From: Chloroflexota bacterium
GTDB taxonomy: Bacteria; Chloroflexota; Dehalococcoidia; Lucifugimonadales; UBA2985
NCBI GenBank assembly: GCA_028877205.1
Contig: JAPPHY010000011.1
Coordinates: forward strand, 81,869 to 145,868
Length of the DNA stretch: 64,000 nt
Direction of reading: 5' to 3'
In this document: in pieces, positions 7,549-16,143 of the stretch
Layout of the letters: each line of letters opens with the position of its first letter
How positions within the stretch are numbered: position 1 is the first letter of the stretch
The notes under the pieces: model-generated
What the model was told of the DNA's origin: nothing
Database searches by the model: none
Seen by the model: the letters and a program-made list of their open reading frames with translations, nothing else
Made by a program: the position numbers and the translations under genes

Positions 7549-10014
7549 GTGACACAGCCGCTTGACAACATTGTAGTGCTCGACTTTACGACGGGACGGG
7601 CAGGTTCCGTCGCCACCATGATTCTCTCCGACTACGGCGCAGAGGTCATCAAGGTGGAACCGCCGGAGGGCGATCCCTACCGGCAGTTCCCCCAGAGCCT
7701 GCTGTGGAACCGCGGCAAGAAGAGCGTGGTGCTGGACCTGAACACCCCGGAGGGGAAGGAGCGGGCGCGCGGGCTGCTGATGCAGGCGGACGTGGTCGTC
7801 GAGAGCTTCCGCCCGGGCGAGGCGGACTCGCTAGGCATCGGATACGACGACGTAAGCGCAGAGCGGCCGGACCTGGTCTACTGCTCCATCACCGCCTTCG
7901 GCCCCAAGGGGCCGTACGCGCACTACAAGCCATACGACGGCGTCGTGGCCGCCAAGGTGGGGCGCTTCTCCGTGTTCACAGGCCAGTCGAAGCGTCCCGG
8001 CCCTCACTACGCCGCCGTGCAAGTCGCCAATCACGGAACCGCAATGGCGGCCGTCCGCGGCATCCTGTCCGCGCTCATCGTGCGCGAGAAGACGGGCGTG
8101 GGCCAGCACGTTGAGACCAGCCTGATGCAGGGCATCAGCCCCTTCGACGTCAACAACTGGCTGGTGTGGCAGATGATGATCAAGTTCCCGGACCGCTTCC
8201 AGGACGATCCTCAGTCCGACCCCAACCGCCAGCCAGGCGTCGGCTACCAGCCCGTCCGCACCAAGGACGGCCAGTGGATCCAGATGGCGAACATCATCGT
8301 GCGCCTCTTCCGCGAGTCCCTCGTGGTCATGGGCCTCGGCGACGTGCTGAACGATCCCCGCTTCGCACGAGCGCCCACGCTCATGCCGGAGGAGCGCGAG
8401 GAGCTTCGCGCCATGATACTCAACAGGGCCCAGGAGAAGACCGCCGACGAGTGGATGGACGTCTTCGTCAATCAGACTGCGAACGTGGCCGCCGAGACCT
8501 TCCTGACCACCCAGCAGGGCATGGACCACCCGCAGATCGTCCACAACCGCCACGTGGTCGACGTGGACGATCCCACGGTCGGCCCGATGCGGCAGGTGGG
8601 CGTGCTGGTGCGCCTGGACGAGACGCCCGGCAGCGTGAAGGGGCCGGCACCAGCGCTCGGGCAGCACACCGAGGAGGCGCTGGGCTTGCTGGAGGCAGCT
8701 CCCGCAGTCAGGGGCGCCACCAACGGCGCGGCCGTCGACCTTCCGGCGAATCCGCTCACCGGGTACACCGTGCTCGACCTTTCGACCGTCATCGCAGGCC
8801 CGCTCTCCACGTCGCTTAACTACGAGCTGGGCGCACGCGTCATTCGCATCGAGACCCTGGAGGGCGACACGATGCGCCGCAACTTCGACGGACTGGGCGC
8901 GAACCGCACGCAGGCCGGCGCGGAGAACATCTCCATCAACCTCCAGACGCCGGAGGGCAAGGAGATCTTCGACAGGCTGGTCGCCAAGGTGGACATACTT
9001 GTGCACAACATGAGGCCTGGCGCGCCGGAGCGCCTAGGCATCGGCTACGAGCAGGTCAAGCAGATCAACCCCGGCATCGTCTACGTCTACGCGGGCGGAT
9101 ACGGCGACACCGGCCCGCACTCCCACCGGCCCGCCATGCACCCCATCGGCGGGGCCGTGACCGGCGGTGTCATGCACCAGCTGGGCAAGTTCGATATGCC
9201 TCCTGCAGACCAGACCATGACCATGGAAGAGATCCAGGAGTTCGCCCGCCGCCTGGGACGCTCCAACGAGACGAACCCCGACCCCAACTCCTCGATGGTC
9301 ATCTCCACGGGTGCCCTGCTGGGCCTCTGCGCCCGCGAGCGGTTCGGTGGTGAAGGCCAGTACGTCCTCTCGACCATGATCGGGGCAAACGCCTACGCAA
9401 ACCTGGACGACTTCTTCTCCTACGATGGCAAGCCGGAACGCCTGATTCCGGACGCCGATGGCCACGGCCCCCACGCCCTCTACCGCCTCTACCAGGCGCG
9501 GCGCGGCTGGGTGTTCCTGGCCTGCCTGTTCGAGGAGGAGTGGCAGACGCTGTGCCGAACACTCGAACTCGACGACATGCTGACCGACCCGCGCTTCGCG
9601 ACCGAGGCAGCACGCCTGGAGAACGACGACGCCCTGGTCGAGCGGCTTCAGGAGGTCTTCTCGACCCGCAACCCCGCGGAGTGGGAGCAGTTGCTCATCG
9701 CCGAGGACGTGGCCTGCGTGGAGGTGGAGGAGAGCGGGATGTTCAACTTCTACTCGCAGGACCCGCACGTGGCCGAGAACAACTTCATACAGCCCGCGGA
9801 GAGCCTGCGCATCGGCAGCTACTGGCGCTACGGCCCGGTGGTCAACCTGTCCCGCACGCCGAGCAGGGTCGGTTCCGGCCCTCTGAGGGGACAGCACACC
9901 CGCAGCATTCTCGGGGAGATCGGATACTCCGAGCAGGAGATCGACGAGCTGTACGAAAAGCAGGTGGTAGGCTCCGAGGAGCCCACCGTGTGGGACGAGG
10001 AGGCGGGTCACTAG
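7549..10014 (+). CDS. Tandem-fused CaiB/BaiF family III CoA-transferase (second copy)
   Basis: 821-aa paralogue of the protein at 2198-4675 with the same two-domain build and the same linker style (Ala/Asn-rich near residues 390-405). Shared landmarks include the RPG segment in each half, WNRGKKS near residue 55, and TSLMQG / STMIGANAYAN at the two places where family III transferases have the catalytic aspartate; here they read Gln194 and Gly. The GTG start has AGGAGG upstream. It is the last gene of the operon, with a hairpin terminator directly after its stop. Two such fusions in one operon could form a heteromeric enzyme or act on successive CoA esters. Confidence 0.88.
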   Translation: MTQPLDNIVVLDFTTGRAGSVATMILSDYGAEVIKVEPPEGDPYRQFPQSLLWNRGKKSVVLDLNTPEGKERARGLLMQADVVVESFRPGEADSLGIGYDDVSAERPDLVYCSITAFGPKGPYAHYKPYDGVVAAKVGRFSVFTGQSKRPGPHYAAVQVANHGTAMAAVRGILSALIVREKTGVGQHVETSLMQGISPFDVNNWLVWQMMIKFPDRFQDDPQSDPNRQPGVGYQPVRTKDGQWIQMANIIVRLFRESLVVMGLGDVLNDPRFARAPTLMPEEREELRAMILNRAQEKTADEWMDVFVNQTANVAAETFLTTQQGMDHPQIVHNRHVVDVDDPTVGPMRQVGVLVRLDETPGSVKGPAPALGQHTEEALGLLEAAPAVRGATNGAAVDLPANPLTGYTVLDLSTVIAGPLSTSLNYELGARVIRIETLEGDTMRRNFDGLGANRTQAGAENISINLQTPEGKEIFDRLVAKVDILVHNMRPGAPERLGIGYEQVKQINPGIVYVYAGGYGDTGPHSHRPAMHPIGGAVTGGVMHQLGKFDMPPADQTMTMEEIQEFARRLGRSNETNPDPNSSMVISTGALLGLCARERFGGEGQYVLSTMIGANAYANLDDFFSYDGKPERLIPDADGHGPHALYRLYQARRGWVFLACLFEEEWQTLCRTLELDDMLTDPRFATEAARLENDDALVERLQEVFSTRNPAEWEQLLIAEDVACVEVEESGMFNFYSQDPHVAENNFIQPAESLRIGSYWRYGPVVNLSRTPSRVGSGPLRGQHTRSILGEIGYSEQEIDELYEKQVVGSEEPTVWDEEAGH

Positions 10015-10032
10015 AGCACAGGCGCTTACGGA

Positions 10033-10069
10033 AGGAAGCCTCCACCGGCAACGGCAACGGAGGCTTCTT
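10033..10069 (+). terminator. Rho-independent-like terminator of the CoA-transferase operon
   Basis: An 11-bp stem (10033-10043 with 10059-10069; core GAAGCCTCC / GGAGGCTTC) with a 15-base loop lies 18 bases after the stop codon of the last operon gene. The trailing T tract is weak. It also sits at the 3' end of the convergent nuclease gene and may serve both strands. Confidence 0.6.
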
Positions 10070-10070
10070 C

Positions 10071-11033
10071 CTATTGGAGCACCAGCCCCAGCTTGAGCCC
10101 GAGCCTCTCGCGGAATCCCTCCGGGATGGCACTCCAGTTCTCGACCAGAAGGTCTACTAAGTCGTGTCCATTCACGAGACCAATGCGTTGGAATCTTGGA
10201 TCATTAGCTGCTTCTCTTGCCTTGGCCGGGTAGTCCGCCGTCGTGATTAATGCCCCTTGTGCATCAATAGGAGTCACTTGACGCAACTTTAGCACGTCAC
10301 TGGTATTCACCTTCTTGCCCAACCTATATCGTTTAGCCTGCACGATAACCTTCACTTTGGCTAGGTTTGGTACGTTCAACTCCCCGGTTGCGTCTGCACC
10401 ACCGTCGCCTGGCTTTCCAATGACCTCAACGTCTCTCAAGCCCACAGCCTCCAGTAGATGTCCTACCAATAACTCGAATTCCTCAGCGTCGAGGTCAAGG
10501 ATCTGTTGGAGAACCACACGGTAGGGATCGAACTGTGGCTTCTGGACTGGCGGCTTCTCTCCTATCTTGACGAGAAACTCCTCGGTGTGCGAAACACGAA
10601 AGGCGGTCTTTGCCGCGCCTAATGTGTATTGAAAAGGGACAGAGAACTCCGAACGCTTTAGTCGGCTCTCAAACCAGCTGACTTTCCTCCGATGCGGGTA
10701 CGGGCAGCCATCGCTGTCTTCCGGGGAATAATAGCACGGACCAGCCTCCATCTTGCCGTAACGCAGCTTCTCGGTGTCGTCAGTCGGCGTTATGATGTAG
10801 TCCCCAGCTTTGATCTCCAGAAAAAACGTCGCAATCTGGCCCACGTAATTGCCGGTGACGTGTGGGCTTACACCACTCGGGACTGTCGATCGGTAGATCT
10901 GCTCAAGTGCCTCCTTATCCTTGACGGCCGACAGGTCTTTGTCTGGTATCCACCCCCCGCCGACATAGCCACCCTTGACGAAGTGGTCAGTATACTTTCC
11001 GAACTCGGCGCGGACTACGAATACGTCAGTCAT
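10071..11033 (-). CDS. Mrr-like restriction endonuclease
   Basis: 320-aa protein with two parts. Residues about 190-320 are a PD-(D/E)XK Mrr_cat nuclease domain: an early glutamate in the FELLVGHLLEAVG helix, the aspartate in GDGGAD, then QAKRY as the Q-x-K motif, and a late GALITT strand. Residues 1-140 form an N-terminal sensor-like domain seen in other Mrr-type proteins, ending near HRRKVSWF. Such enzymes usually cut modified DNA (type IV restriction). No methylase is adjacent, which fits type IV. An AAGGAGG-type site precedes the ATG. Base composition is a little more AT-rich than the neighbours, consistent with horizontal acquisition. Confidence 0.8.
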   Translation of the reverse strand: MTDVFVVRAEFGKYTDHFVKGGYVGGGWIPDKDLSAVKDKEALEQIYRSTVPSGVSPHVTGNYVGQIATFFLEIKAGDYIITPTDDTEKLRYGKMEAGPCYYSPEDSDGCPYPHRRKVSWFESRLKRSEFSVPFQYTLGAAKTAFRVSHTEEFLVKIGEKPPVQKPQFDPYRVVLQQILDLDAEEFELLVGHLLEAVGLRDVEVIGKPGDGGADATGELNVPNLAKVKVIVQAKRYRLGKKVNTSDVLKLRQVTPIDAQGALITTADYPAKAREAANDPRFQRIGLVNGHDLVDLLVENWSAIPEGFRERLGLKLGLVLQ

Positions 11034-11344
11034 AGACTCCTCCTTAAGTAAACATCGGACAATACCTGTGGTTGTATTATACCCCGTGGTGGTGAAGTGG
11101 CGGTGAATGCCCTCCGACCATGCTCCGCCTCACCTACCCCAGTTCCTCAGCCAGCAAGCTGCGGCTGAACTCGCCGATCTCAGCGTCTCCAGACACCGGC
11201 GGCAGCGTGCAGCCATAGCGGGAGAGTAGCGCGAGGCTAGTTTCAGGGTAAGGCTGGCATCAGTCAATGCTCGGACAGCCACGGGTTGACGGTGTATGTC
11301 GCCGAACTTATGCTATCCGCACTCTACACGAAAGGGAGCCATCC
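11034..11344. other. Spacer with a possible coding remnant
   Basis: No intact gene. On the minus strand, bases 11259 to 11134 read as about 41 open codons ending in TAG and preceded by TGA in frame; the deduced peptide (ending EFSRSLLAEELG) looks protein-like but is not recognised. It may be the tail of a decayed gene. The left end holds the promoter region and ribosome binding site of the Mrr-like gene, including an AT-rich stretch near 11075-11085. Confidence 0.3.
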
Positions 11345-11767
11345 ATGAGCCTCAACCCATATCTCCACTTTGGCACCAACTGCCGCGAGGCGTTCGAGTT
11401 CTATCGCTCCGTGTTCGGCGGCGAGTTCCTTATATTCCAGACCATGGCCGACGGCCCCGACGACATGCCCGTTCCCGAGTCCGAGAAGGACCTCGTGATG
11501 CACGTGTCCCTGCCCATCGGCACCAGCATACTCATGGGCAGCGACGTGCCCTCGATGTTCGGGCCGCCTCCGGAAATGGGCAACAACTTCTCCATCTCCT
11601 ACTCCCCGGAGAGCCGCGAGCAGGTTGACGAGCTGCTAGCCAAGCTGTCGGAAGGCGGGAGCGTTGAGATGGAGGCGCAGGACATGTTCTGGGGCGACTA
11701 CTTCGGCTCCTGCAGGGACAAGTTCGGCATCGGCTGGATGCTGAGCTACAACGCCTCAGGCCAGTAG
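11345..11767 (+). CDS. PhnB-like VOC-fold protein
   Basis: 140-aa protein of the PhnB/glyoxalase-like VOC superfamily, recognisable from the opening NPYLHFGTNCREAFEFYRSV, the PESEKDLVMH strand, and the closing WGDYFGSCRDKFGIGWM. Members are small dimeric metal-dependent or metal-free enzymes of uncertain role; the YjdN/PhnB group is not catalytically defined. The ATG at 11345 follows a GGGAG sequence by about seven bases and starts exactly where the family does, so the longer in-frame reading is not used. Transcribed alone, convergent with the MFS cluster. Confidence 0.85.
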   Translation: MSLNPYLHFGTNCREAFEFYRSVFGGEFLIFQTMADGPDDMPVPESEKDLVMHVSLPIGTSILMGSDVPSMFGPPPEMGNNFSISYSPESREQVDELLAKLSEGGSVEMEAQDMFWGDYFGSCRDKFGIGWMLSYNASGQ

Positions 11768-11826
11768 TGGACTTAGCAGCCCAGGATGCCTCGCGACGGC
11801 GCGGCCCGTTCGCATAATTCGCGCGC

Positions 11827-13074
11827 CTACAGCCTTCTGAGCCGCGGAAACAGCAGCAGCGCCCCCACGCCAAGTACCAACAGGCCAGCGCCGTGGATGC
11901 TCAGCGCTGCCGCGACGCTCAGCCAAGAAGCCAGCGCGCCAATCTGCAGACTGCCGAGCGGGCCCATGCCCACCGCCAGCACCCAAGACCCCATCGCACG
12001 GCCTCGCAGCGCGTCCGGCACCACCGTCTGCACCAGGCTCTGAGAGAGGATGTCCGAGAGCGCTCCCATGCCGTTGATGGCCATCACCACCACCAGCGCA
12101 ACGAGGAACGTGTCCGCAGCCGCCAGCAGCAGCATCGCAACGCCGAAGACGTACACGGCTCCCAGGTAAAGCATCCCCTGCCGCCTAACCTGGCCCATAG
12201 ACGAGAGCGCCAGGATGGCCGCGATCCCGCCCACGGCGCGCAGGGACATCATGAGGCCAAGCCCCTCGGCGCCCACGTTCAGCACGTCCCTGGCGATGAC
12301 CGGCAGCAGCGCCTGGTGCGAGAATCCAAGGATCTCCACTGCCGCGGACAGAACAAGCATCCAGCGAAAGTCCGGGTTGCGCACGAACTCCACGCCCAGC
12401 TCTCGCAGATTCCGCACGAGGGGCGTTCGCGCCTCCGCGGAGGTACGGCTGCTGGCCCGAATTAGCTGTACGCTGAGCGCCGACCCCACGTAGCTCAGCG
12501 TCAGGACACCAAACGCTGCGTCTGCGCCGACTCGCCCAAGCAGGAAGCCCGTGAGCAGCGAGCCGCCTATCCCGCCAATCCTCATGCTCAGCGACACGTA
12601 CGACAGCCCGTTTACGAGGTTGTTGGGCCCCACGATGTCGAAGACAAAGCTCTGCCGAGCCGGCTGGTGCATGGCCCTCATGCAGCCACCCACGAACGTG
12701 ATGGCCAGCAGCAGCCACAGCGTCATGGCATCCAGCGTGATGAGAAGCGCCGCGCCGCCGCTGAGAACGGCCATGCCGAGGCTCACCGACCGAAGAAGGT
12801 TCCGCCGGTCCACGATGTCCGCGACGGCGCCCGCAACGGCGCCAAGCAGCATGAACGGCGCCATCCTCAGGGCGAGTGCAGTTCCCACCATGAATGGAGA
12901 GTCGGTCAGCTCCAGCACCAGCCATCCGAGCACCACCTGCTCGCCGATGAAGCCCGTGGAGTTGAACAGCCCGGACAGCCAAAGCAGCCGGAAGTCGTGG
13001 AAGCGCAGGGCGGGCGCCGCGAGCAGGTTCCGGAGCAGCGAGCCGGGCCCCGAGGCCAGACCGTCCTCTTGCAA
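11827..13074 (-). CDS. MFS transporter, DHA3/EntS-like (fourth of four)
   Basis: 415-aa major facilitator with twelve expected membrane helices. The start FHDFRLLWLSGLFNSTGF and the loop 2-3 signature GAVADIVDRRNLL mark the DHA3 (EntS/MacrolideEfflux MFS_3) drug- or siderophore-export branch. It is the last of four tandem MFS paralogues downstream of a MarR regulator. The 129-base gap from the preceding MFS gene leaves room for its own promoter. Substrate unknown; proton-coupled export is the family norm. Confidence 0.85.
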   Translation of the reverse strand: MQEDGLASGPGSLLRNLLAAPALRFHDFRLLWLSGLFNSTGFIGEQVVLGWLVLELTDSPFMVGTALALRMAPFMLLGAVAGAVADIVDRRNLLRSVSLGMAVLSGGAALLITLDAMTLWLLLAITFVGGCMRAMHQPARQSFVFDIVGPNNLVNGLSYVSLSMRIGGIGGSLLTGFLLGRVGADAAFGVLTLSYVGSALSVQLIRASSRTSAEARTPLVRNLRELGVEFVRNPDFRWMLVLSAAVEILGFSHQALLPVIARDVLNVGAEGLGLMMSLRAVGGIAAILALSSMGQVRRQGMLYLGAVYVFGVAMLLLAAADTFLVALVVVMAINGMGALSDILSQSLVQTVVPDALRGRAMGSWVLAVGMGPLGSLQIGALASWLSVAAALSIHGAGLLVLGVGALLLFPRLRRL

Positions 13075-13203
13075 GTCGCGCCTCCCTTTCGGTACGCGCC
13101 TACGCTGCTACACTGCCACGCATGTCACATTTAGAAGGCGCGCCGTATGGGAGCATTGTAGACCAACCTAGACGCGGGTCAAGGAGGCGCGGGTTGGGGA
13201 GCG

Positions 13204-14577
13204 TCAGTCGACGCGGCGCAAGCTTGGAAGCAGCGCGCCAACGAGGACAGCCCCGAAGGCGCATAGCCCGCCGTAGAGCGCCAACGCCAGCGGGCCGCCG
13301 ATCGCAGCAATCGCGAATCCTCCGGCGCCGCTGCCCAGCGTGCTGAAGCCGCGGTCGAGCGTCATCAGGCTGAACACGCGGCCCCGCAGCTCGTTGGGCG
13401 TGACCTCCATCAGCACCGCCGTCCGCACCGTCATCATCGCCGTCTGGCCCAATCCAACGATGATGATCATGACGGCCGGAAGGATGGGTACGGCCAGGCC
13501 CAGCACAGCGACCAGCGGCAGCATGGACGACAGTCCAAGGCCGCTGAGCGCGAGGCCGTAGACGGCAAGTCCGCCTATAATGATCAGGCCGCGGTGTCGC
13601 AGCTTGGAGCCGAACGTGGCCAGGGAGAGCGCTCCCGCCAGCGATCCTATCCCGGATATGGCAAGCAGCACGCCCACGCCCTCTGCGCCCAGGTCCATCA
13701 CCTGCAGCGCCAGCCAAGGCACGAACACCTGCAGGTAGGGCATCCCGAACAGAGACTGAACGGCGAACAGGACGAGCAGCCCCAGGATCACAGGGTTGCC
13801 GCCGGCAAACTTGAAGCCGTTCTTCAGCCCCTCCAGCCAGTTGTCACGAGTGGGCTCCACCCGGCCCGCCATCGGCACCTTCATCAGGTACGTGGCCGCC
13901 ACCGCCACCACGTAGGCCACCGCCGTAACCAGGTACACGCCTCCAAAGCTCCTCGCATCCTCCGCCTCGAAGCCGAATGCGAAGGCCCAGAATGCGATGA
14001 AGAACCCGGCCACGGAGGCGCTCAGGATTCGCACGATCTGCATGCTGCCTGTGTTCAGCGCAATGCCGTTCAAGAGCAGGTTTGGCGGCACGAGGCTGGG
14101 CAAGAGTGCTTGGCGCGCCGGGCCGTCGAACGCCATGAGCAGGCTGCGCATAATCGCAGTAGCGTAGATGTGCCAAAGCTCCACGTTGCCGGTGATGATG
14201 ATGGCAGCGAAGGTGATGTTGACGGCCATGCTCATGCTCTTGGAGAAGAGCATCACGACTCGCCGGTCGATCCTGTCGGAGACCAGGCCGCCGAACGGCC
14301 CAAGGAACATCATCGGCACGCCGCGCACCAGCGCAATGAGTCCCAGCTGCACCGACGAGCCGGTTATGGCGACGACCAGCACCGGCCTCGCCACCAGGTC
14401 CATCCACATGGCAAGCGAGTTGCTGATCTGGCCAATGAACAGTAGCAGGTAGTTGGGGTATGCAAGGGCGTGAAACGTGGGAGGCAGCCACCGCGGCGGC
14501 TCCTTCCAGGCAACCTCGGGCGCTGCCTCGGCTGCCGCCGCGAGCCTTTCAAACCGTCTCTGGACGTTGGGGTCCAT
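13204..14577 (-). CDS. MFS transporter, DHA3-like (third of four)
   Basis: 457-aa MFS exporter with a soluble N-terminus of about 45 residues before the first helix (YPNYLLLFIGQISNSLAMW) and the loop signature GGLVSDRIDRRVV. The start is set at the ATG at 14577 because AGGAGGG sits about nine bases upstream; a TTG seven codons earlier overlaps that site. Shares the N-terminal extension plan and sequence character of the two genes before it, suggesting local duplication and divergence. Confidence 0.85.
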   Translation of the reverse strand: MDPNVQRRFERLAAAAEAAPEVAWKEPPRWLPPTFHALAYPNYLLLFIGQISNSLAMWMDLVARPVLVVAITGSSVQLGLIALVRGVPMMFLGPFGGLVSDRIDRRVVMLFSKSMSMAVNITFAAIIITGNVELWHIYATAIMRSLLMAFDGPARQALLPSLVPPNLLLNGIALNTGSMQIVRILSASVAGFFIAFWAFAFGFEAEDARSFGGVYLVTAVAYVVAVAATYLMKVPMAGRVEPTRDNWLEGLKNGFKFAGGNPVILGLLVLFAVQSLFGMPYLQVFVPWLALQVMDLGAEGVGVLLAISGIGSLAGALSLATFGSKLRHRGLIIIGGLAVYGLALSGLGLSSMLPLVAVLGLAVPILPAVMIIIVGLGQTAMMTVRTAVLMEVTPNELRGRVFSLMTLDRGFSTLGSGAGGFAIAAIGGPLALALYGGLCAFGAVLVGALLPSLRRVD

Positions 14578-14612
14578 CCGATTCCCCCTCCTGTCCAATT
14601 GGCGTGGGTGCG

Positions 14613-16106
14613 CTAGTCGATTCGTCTCAGCGGTGGATAAACGGTGAACATGACCAGCGCCGTTACCACCAGCCCCACACCAAAGAGTATCTGGGCCGTT
14701 TGGGCGCCCATCTCATAGGCCAGAAAGCCGGCCGCGGCCCCTCCGGCCGTAGTCATTGCCCTGTCCAACGCCAAAACACCCAGTACGCGCCCACGCATGG
14801 ACTCGTCCGCCTTCTCGACGAGGACCGCGTTGATTAACGGGAAGAAGCCCGACTGTCCAATTCCCAGGAACAGAAGGATGAAAAGGGCCAGCGGCACCGA
14901 CTGGAGATAGGTGGAGGCTGAGAATGTTATGAGGAGCCAACCGAAGGCGAATAGCAGCGCCAGCATTATCAGCCCGCGGAAGCGCGACGGGTTGGTCCAT
15001 GCCAGAACCAGCGCGCCGAAGGTGCTGCCAACGGCGGCAATGGACAGCATGGCCCCAAAGAGCTTCGCTCCCTTCACCGGTTTGGGTATGTCACCGTCGG
15101 TGTTCGCCTCCCCGTCGGCAGGGACAACTTCGGTGCCGGTGCGGTCGCCGACGTCCTCCCCGACCTCCGCGCGATCGACCGCGCCGGGGGGGTCGGCCAG
15201 CCAGTTCACCAGGCGGTTAATGCCTGTGCCGTCCCGGTCCACGGTGAGGACATCGTGCGCGAAGAGGGGCGCGAAGATCTGCATGAACGCCATGCCGAAC
15301 ATGAACCATCCCAGCGAAATGATCAGGATGCCGCGAATATCCGGCACCTTCCAGGCATAGCGCAGCCCCTCCATGAAATCGCCTCCCATTTTCCTCACCC
15401 CTTGGTAGCCGGAGCGCTGGTGGTCGGGGGGCCTCAGCATCCAGGTGAAGACCAACGCCACGAAGTATATGACTGTCATGACGGCGTAGGTCACGCCGAA
15501 GCCGAAAGTGGCCACCAGCAAGCCGGCGGCAGCCGCTCCGCCTATGCGCATGGCCGTCATGCTGCCGGTGCTCAGCGCCATAGCGTTGGTGACGAGGTTG
15601 GTGGGAACTATGGAGGGAATCATGGCTCGGCGAGCCGGCTGGTCGAAGGCCATGGTCATTCCGCGCAGGATGTTGTAGGCAAAGATGTGCCACATCTCCG
15701 CTATGCCCAGGACGACAACCGCCGTGAACCCAACGCTGAGCCCAAACACGACGATCTTGGTAAGAACAAGCACCAATCTGCGATTGAAGTTGTCGGCTAT
15801 CACACCCGCCAGCATTCCAAAGAGTACGGCGGGTACGGTGCGGGCAACCAGTATCAAGCCAAGTTCGGCCGCTGTGCCGCCCAGGTGCAGAATGAACAGT
15901 GGCTTGGCCAACTGGTCTATCCACAGGGCAAACGCGTGGGTCAGCTGTCCCAGCCAGAGAAAAGTGAAGTTCCGGTACCGAAGGGAGGCGAAGGTGGCAG
16001 CCATGACGCCGCGGCGGACGACTGCTGTGTCGGTGCCCTGGCGGCCTCCTCCACTTCCGCCGCCTCTGCCCAGCCCCATGTCGCCGCCTCTGTATCTTCG
16101 CTGCAC
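14613..16106 (-). CDS. MFS transporter, DHA3-like with enlarged central loop (second of four)
   Basis: 497-aa MFS exporter; loop signature GVIADNFNRRLVL. Between the N- and C-terminal helix bundles it carries an insertion of about 55 residues, rich in Gly, Asp and Glu (around PPGAVDRAEVGEDVGD), that the three sister proteins lack. Two starts are possible: the GTG at 16106 with GGAAGG upstream, taken here, or an ATG at 16079 with GAGG upstream; the extra residues are Gly/Arg-rich and probably disordered. Thirty-five bases from the next MFS gene, so same operon. Confidence 0.83.
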   Translation of the reverse strand: MQRRYRGGDMGLGRGGGSGGGRQGTDTAVVRRGVMAATFASLRYRNFTFLWLGQLTHAFALWIDQLAKPLFILHLGGTAAELGLILVARTVPAVLFGMLAGVIADNFNRRLVLVLTKIVVFGLSVGFTAVVVLGIAEMWHIFAYNILRGMTMAFDQPARRAMIPSIVPTNLVTNAMALSTGSMTAMRIGGAAAAGLLVATFGFGVTYAVMTVIYFVALVFTWMLRPPDHQRSGYQGVRKMGGDFMEGLRYAWKVPDIRGILIISLGWFMFGMAFMQIFAPLFAHDVLTVDRDGTGINRLVNWLADPPGAVDRAEVGEDVGDRTGTEVVPADGEANTDGDIPKPVKGAKLFGAMLSIAAVGSTFGALVLAWTNPSRFRGLIMLALLFAFGWLLITFSASTYLQSVPLALFILLFLGIGQSGFFPLINAVLVEKADESMRGRVLGVLALDRAMTTAGGAAAGFLAYEMGAQTAQILFGVGLVVTALVMFTVYPPLRRID

Positions 16107-16143
16107 TGTCGCCTTCCCGTTCTCCCGTGAAGCGCTGCCAGTC

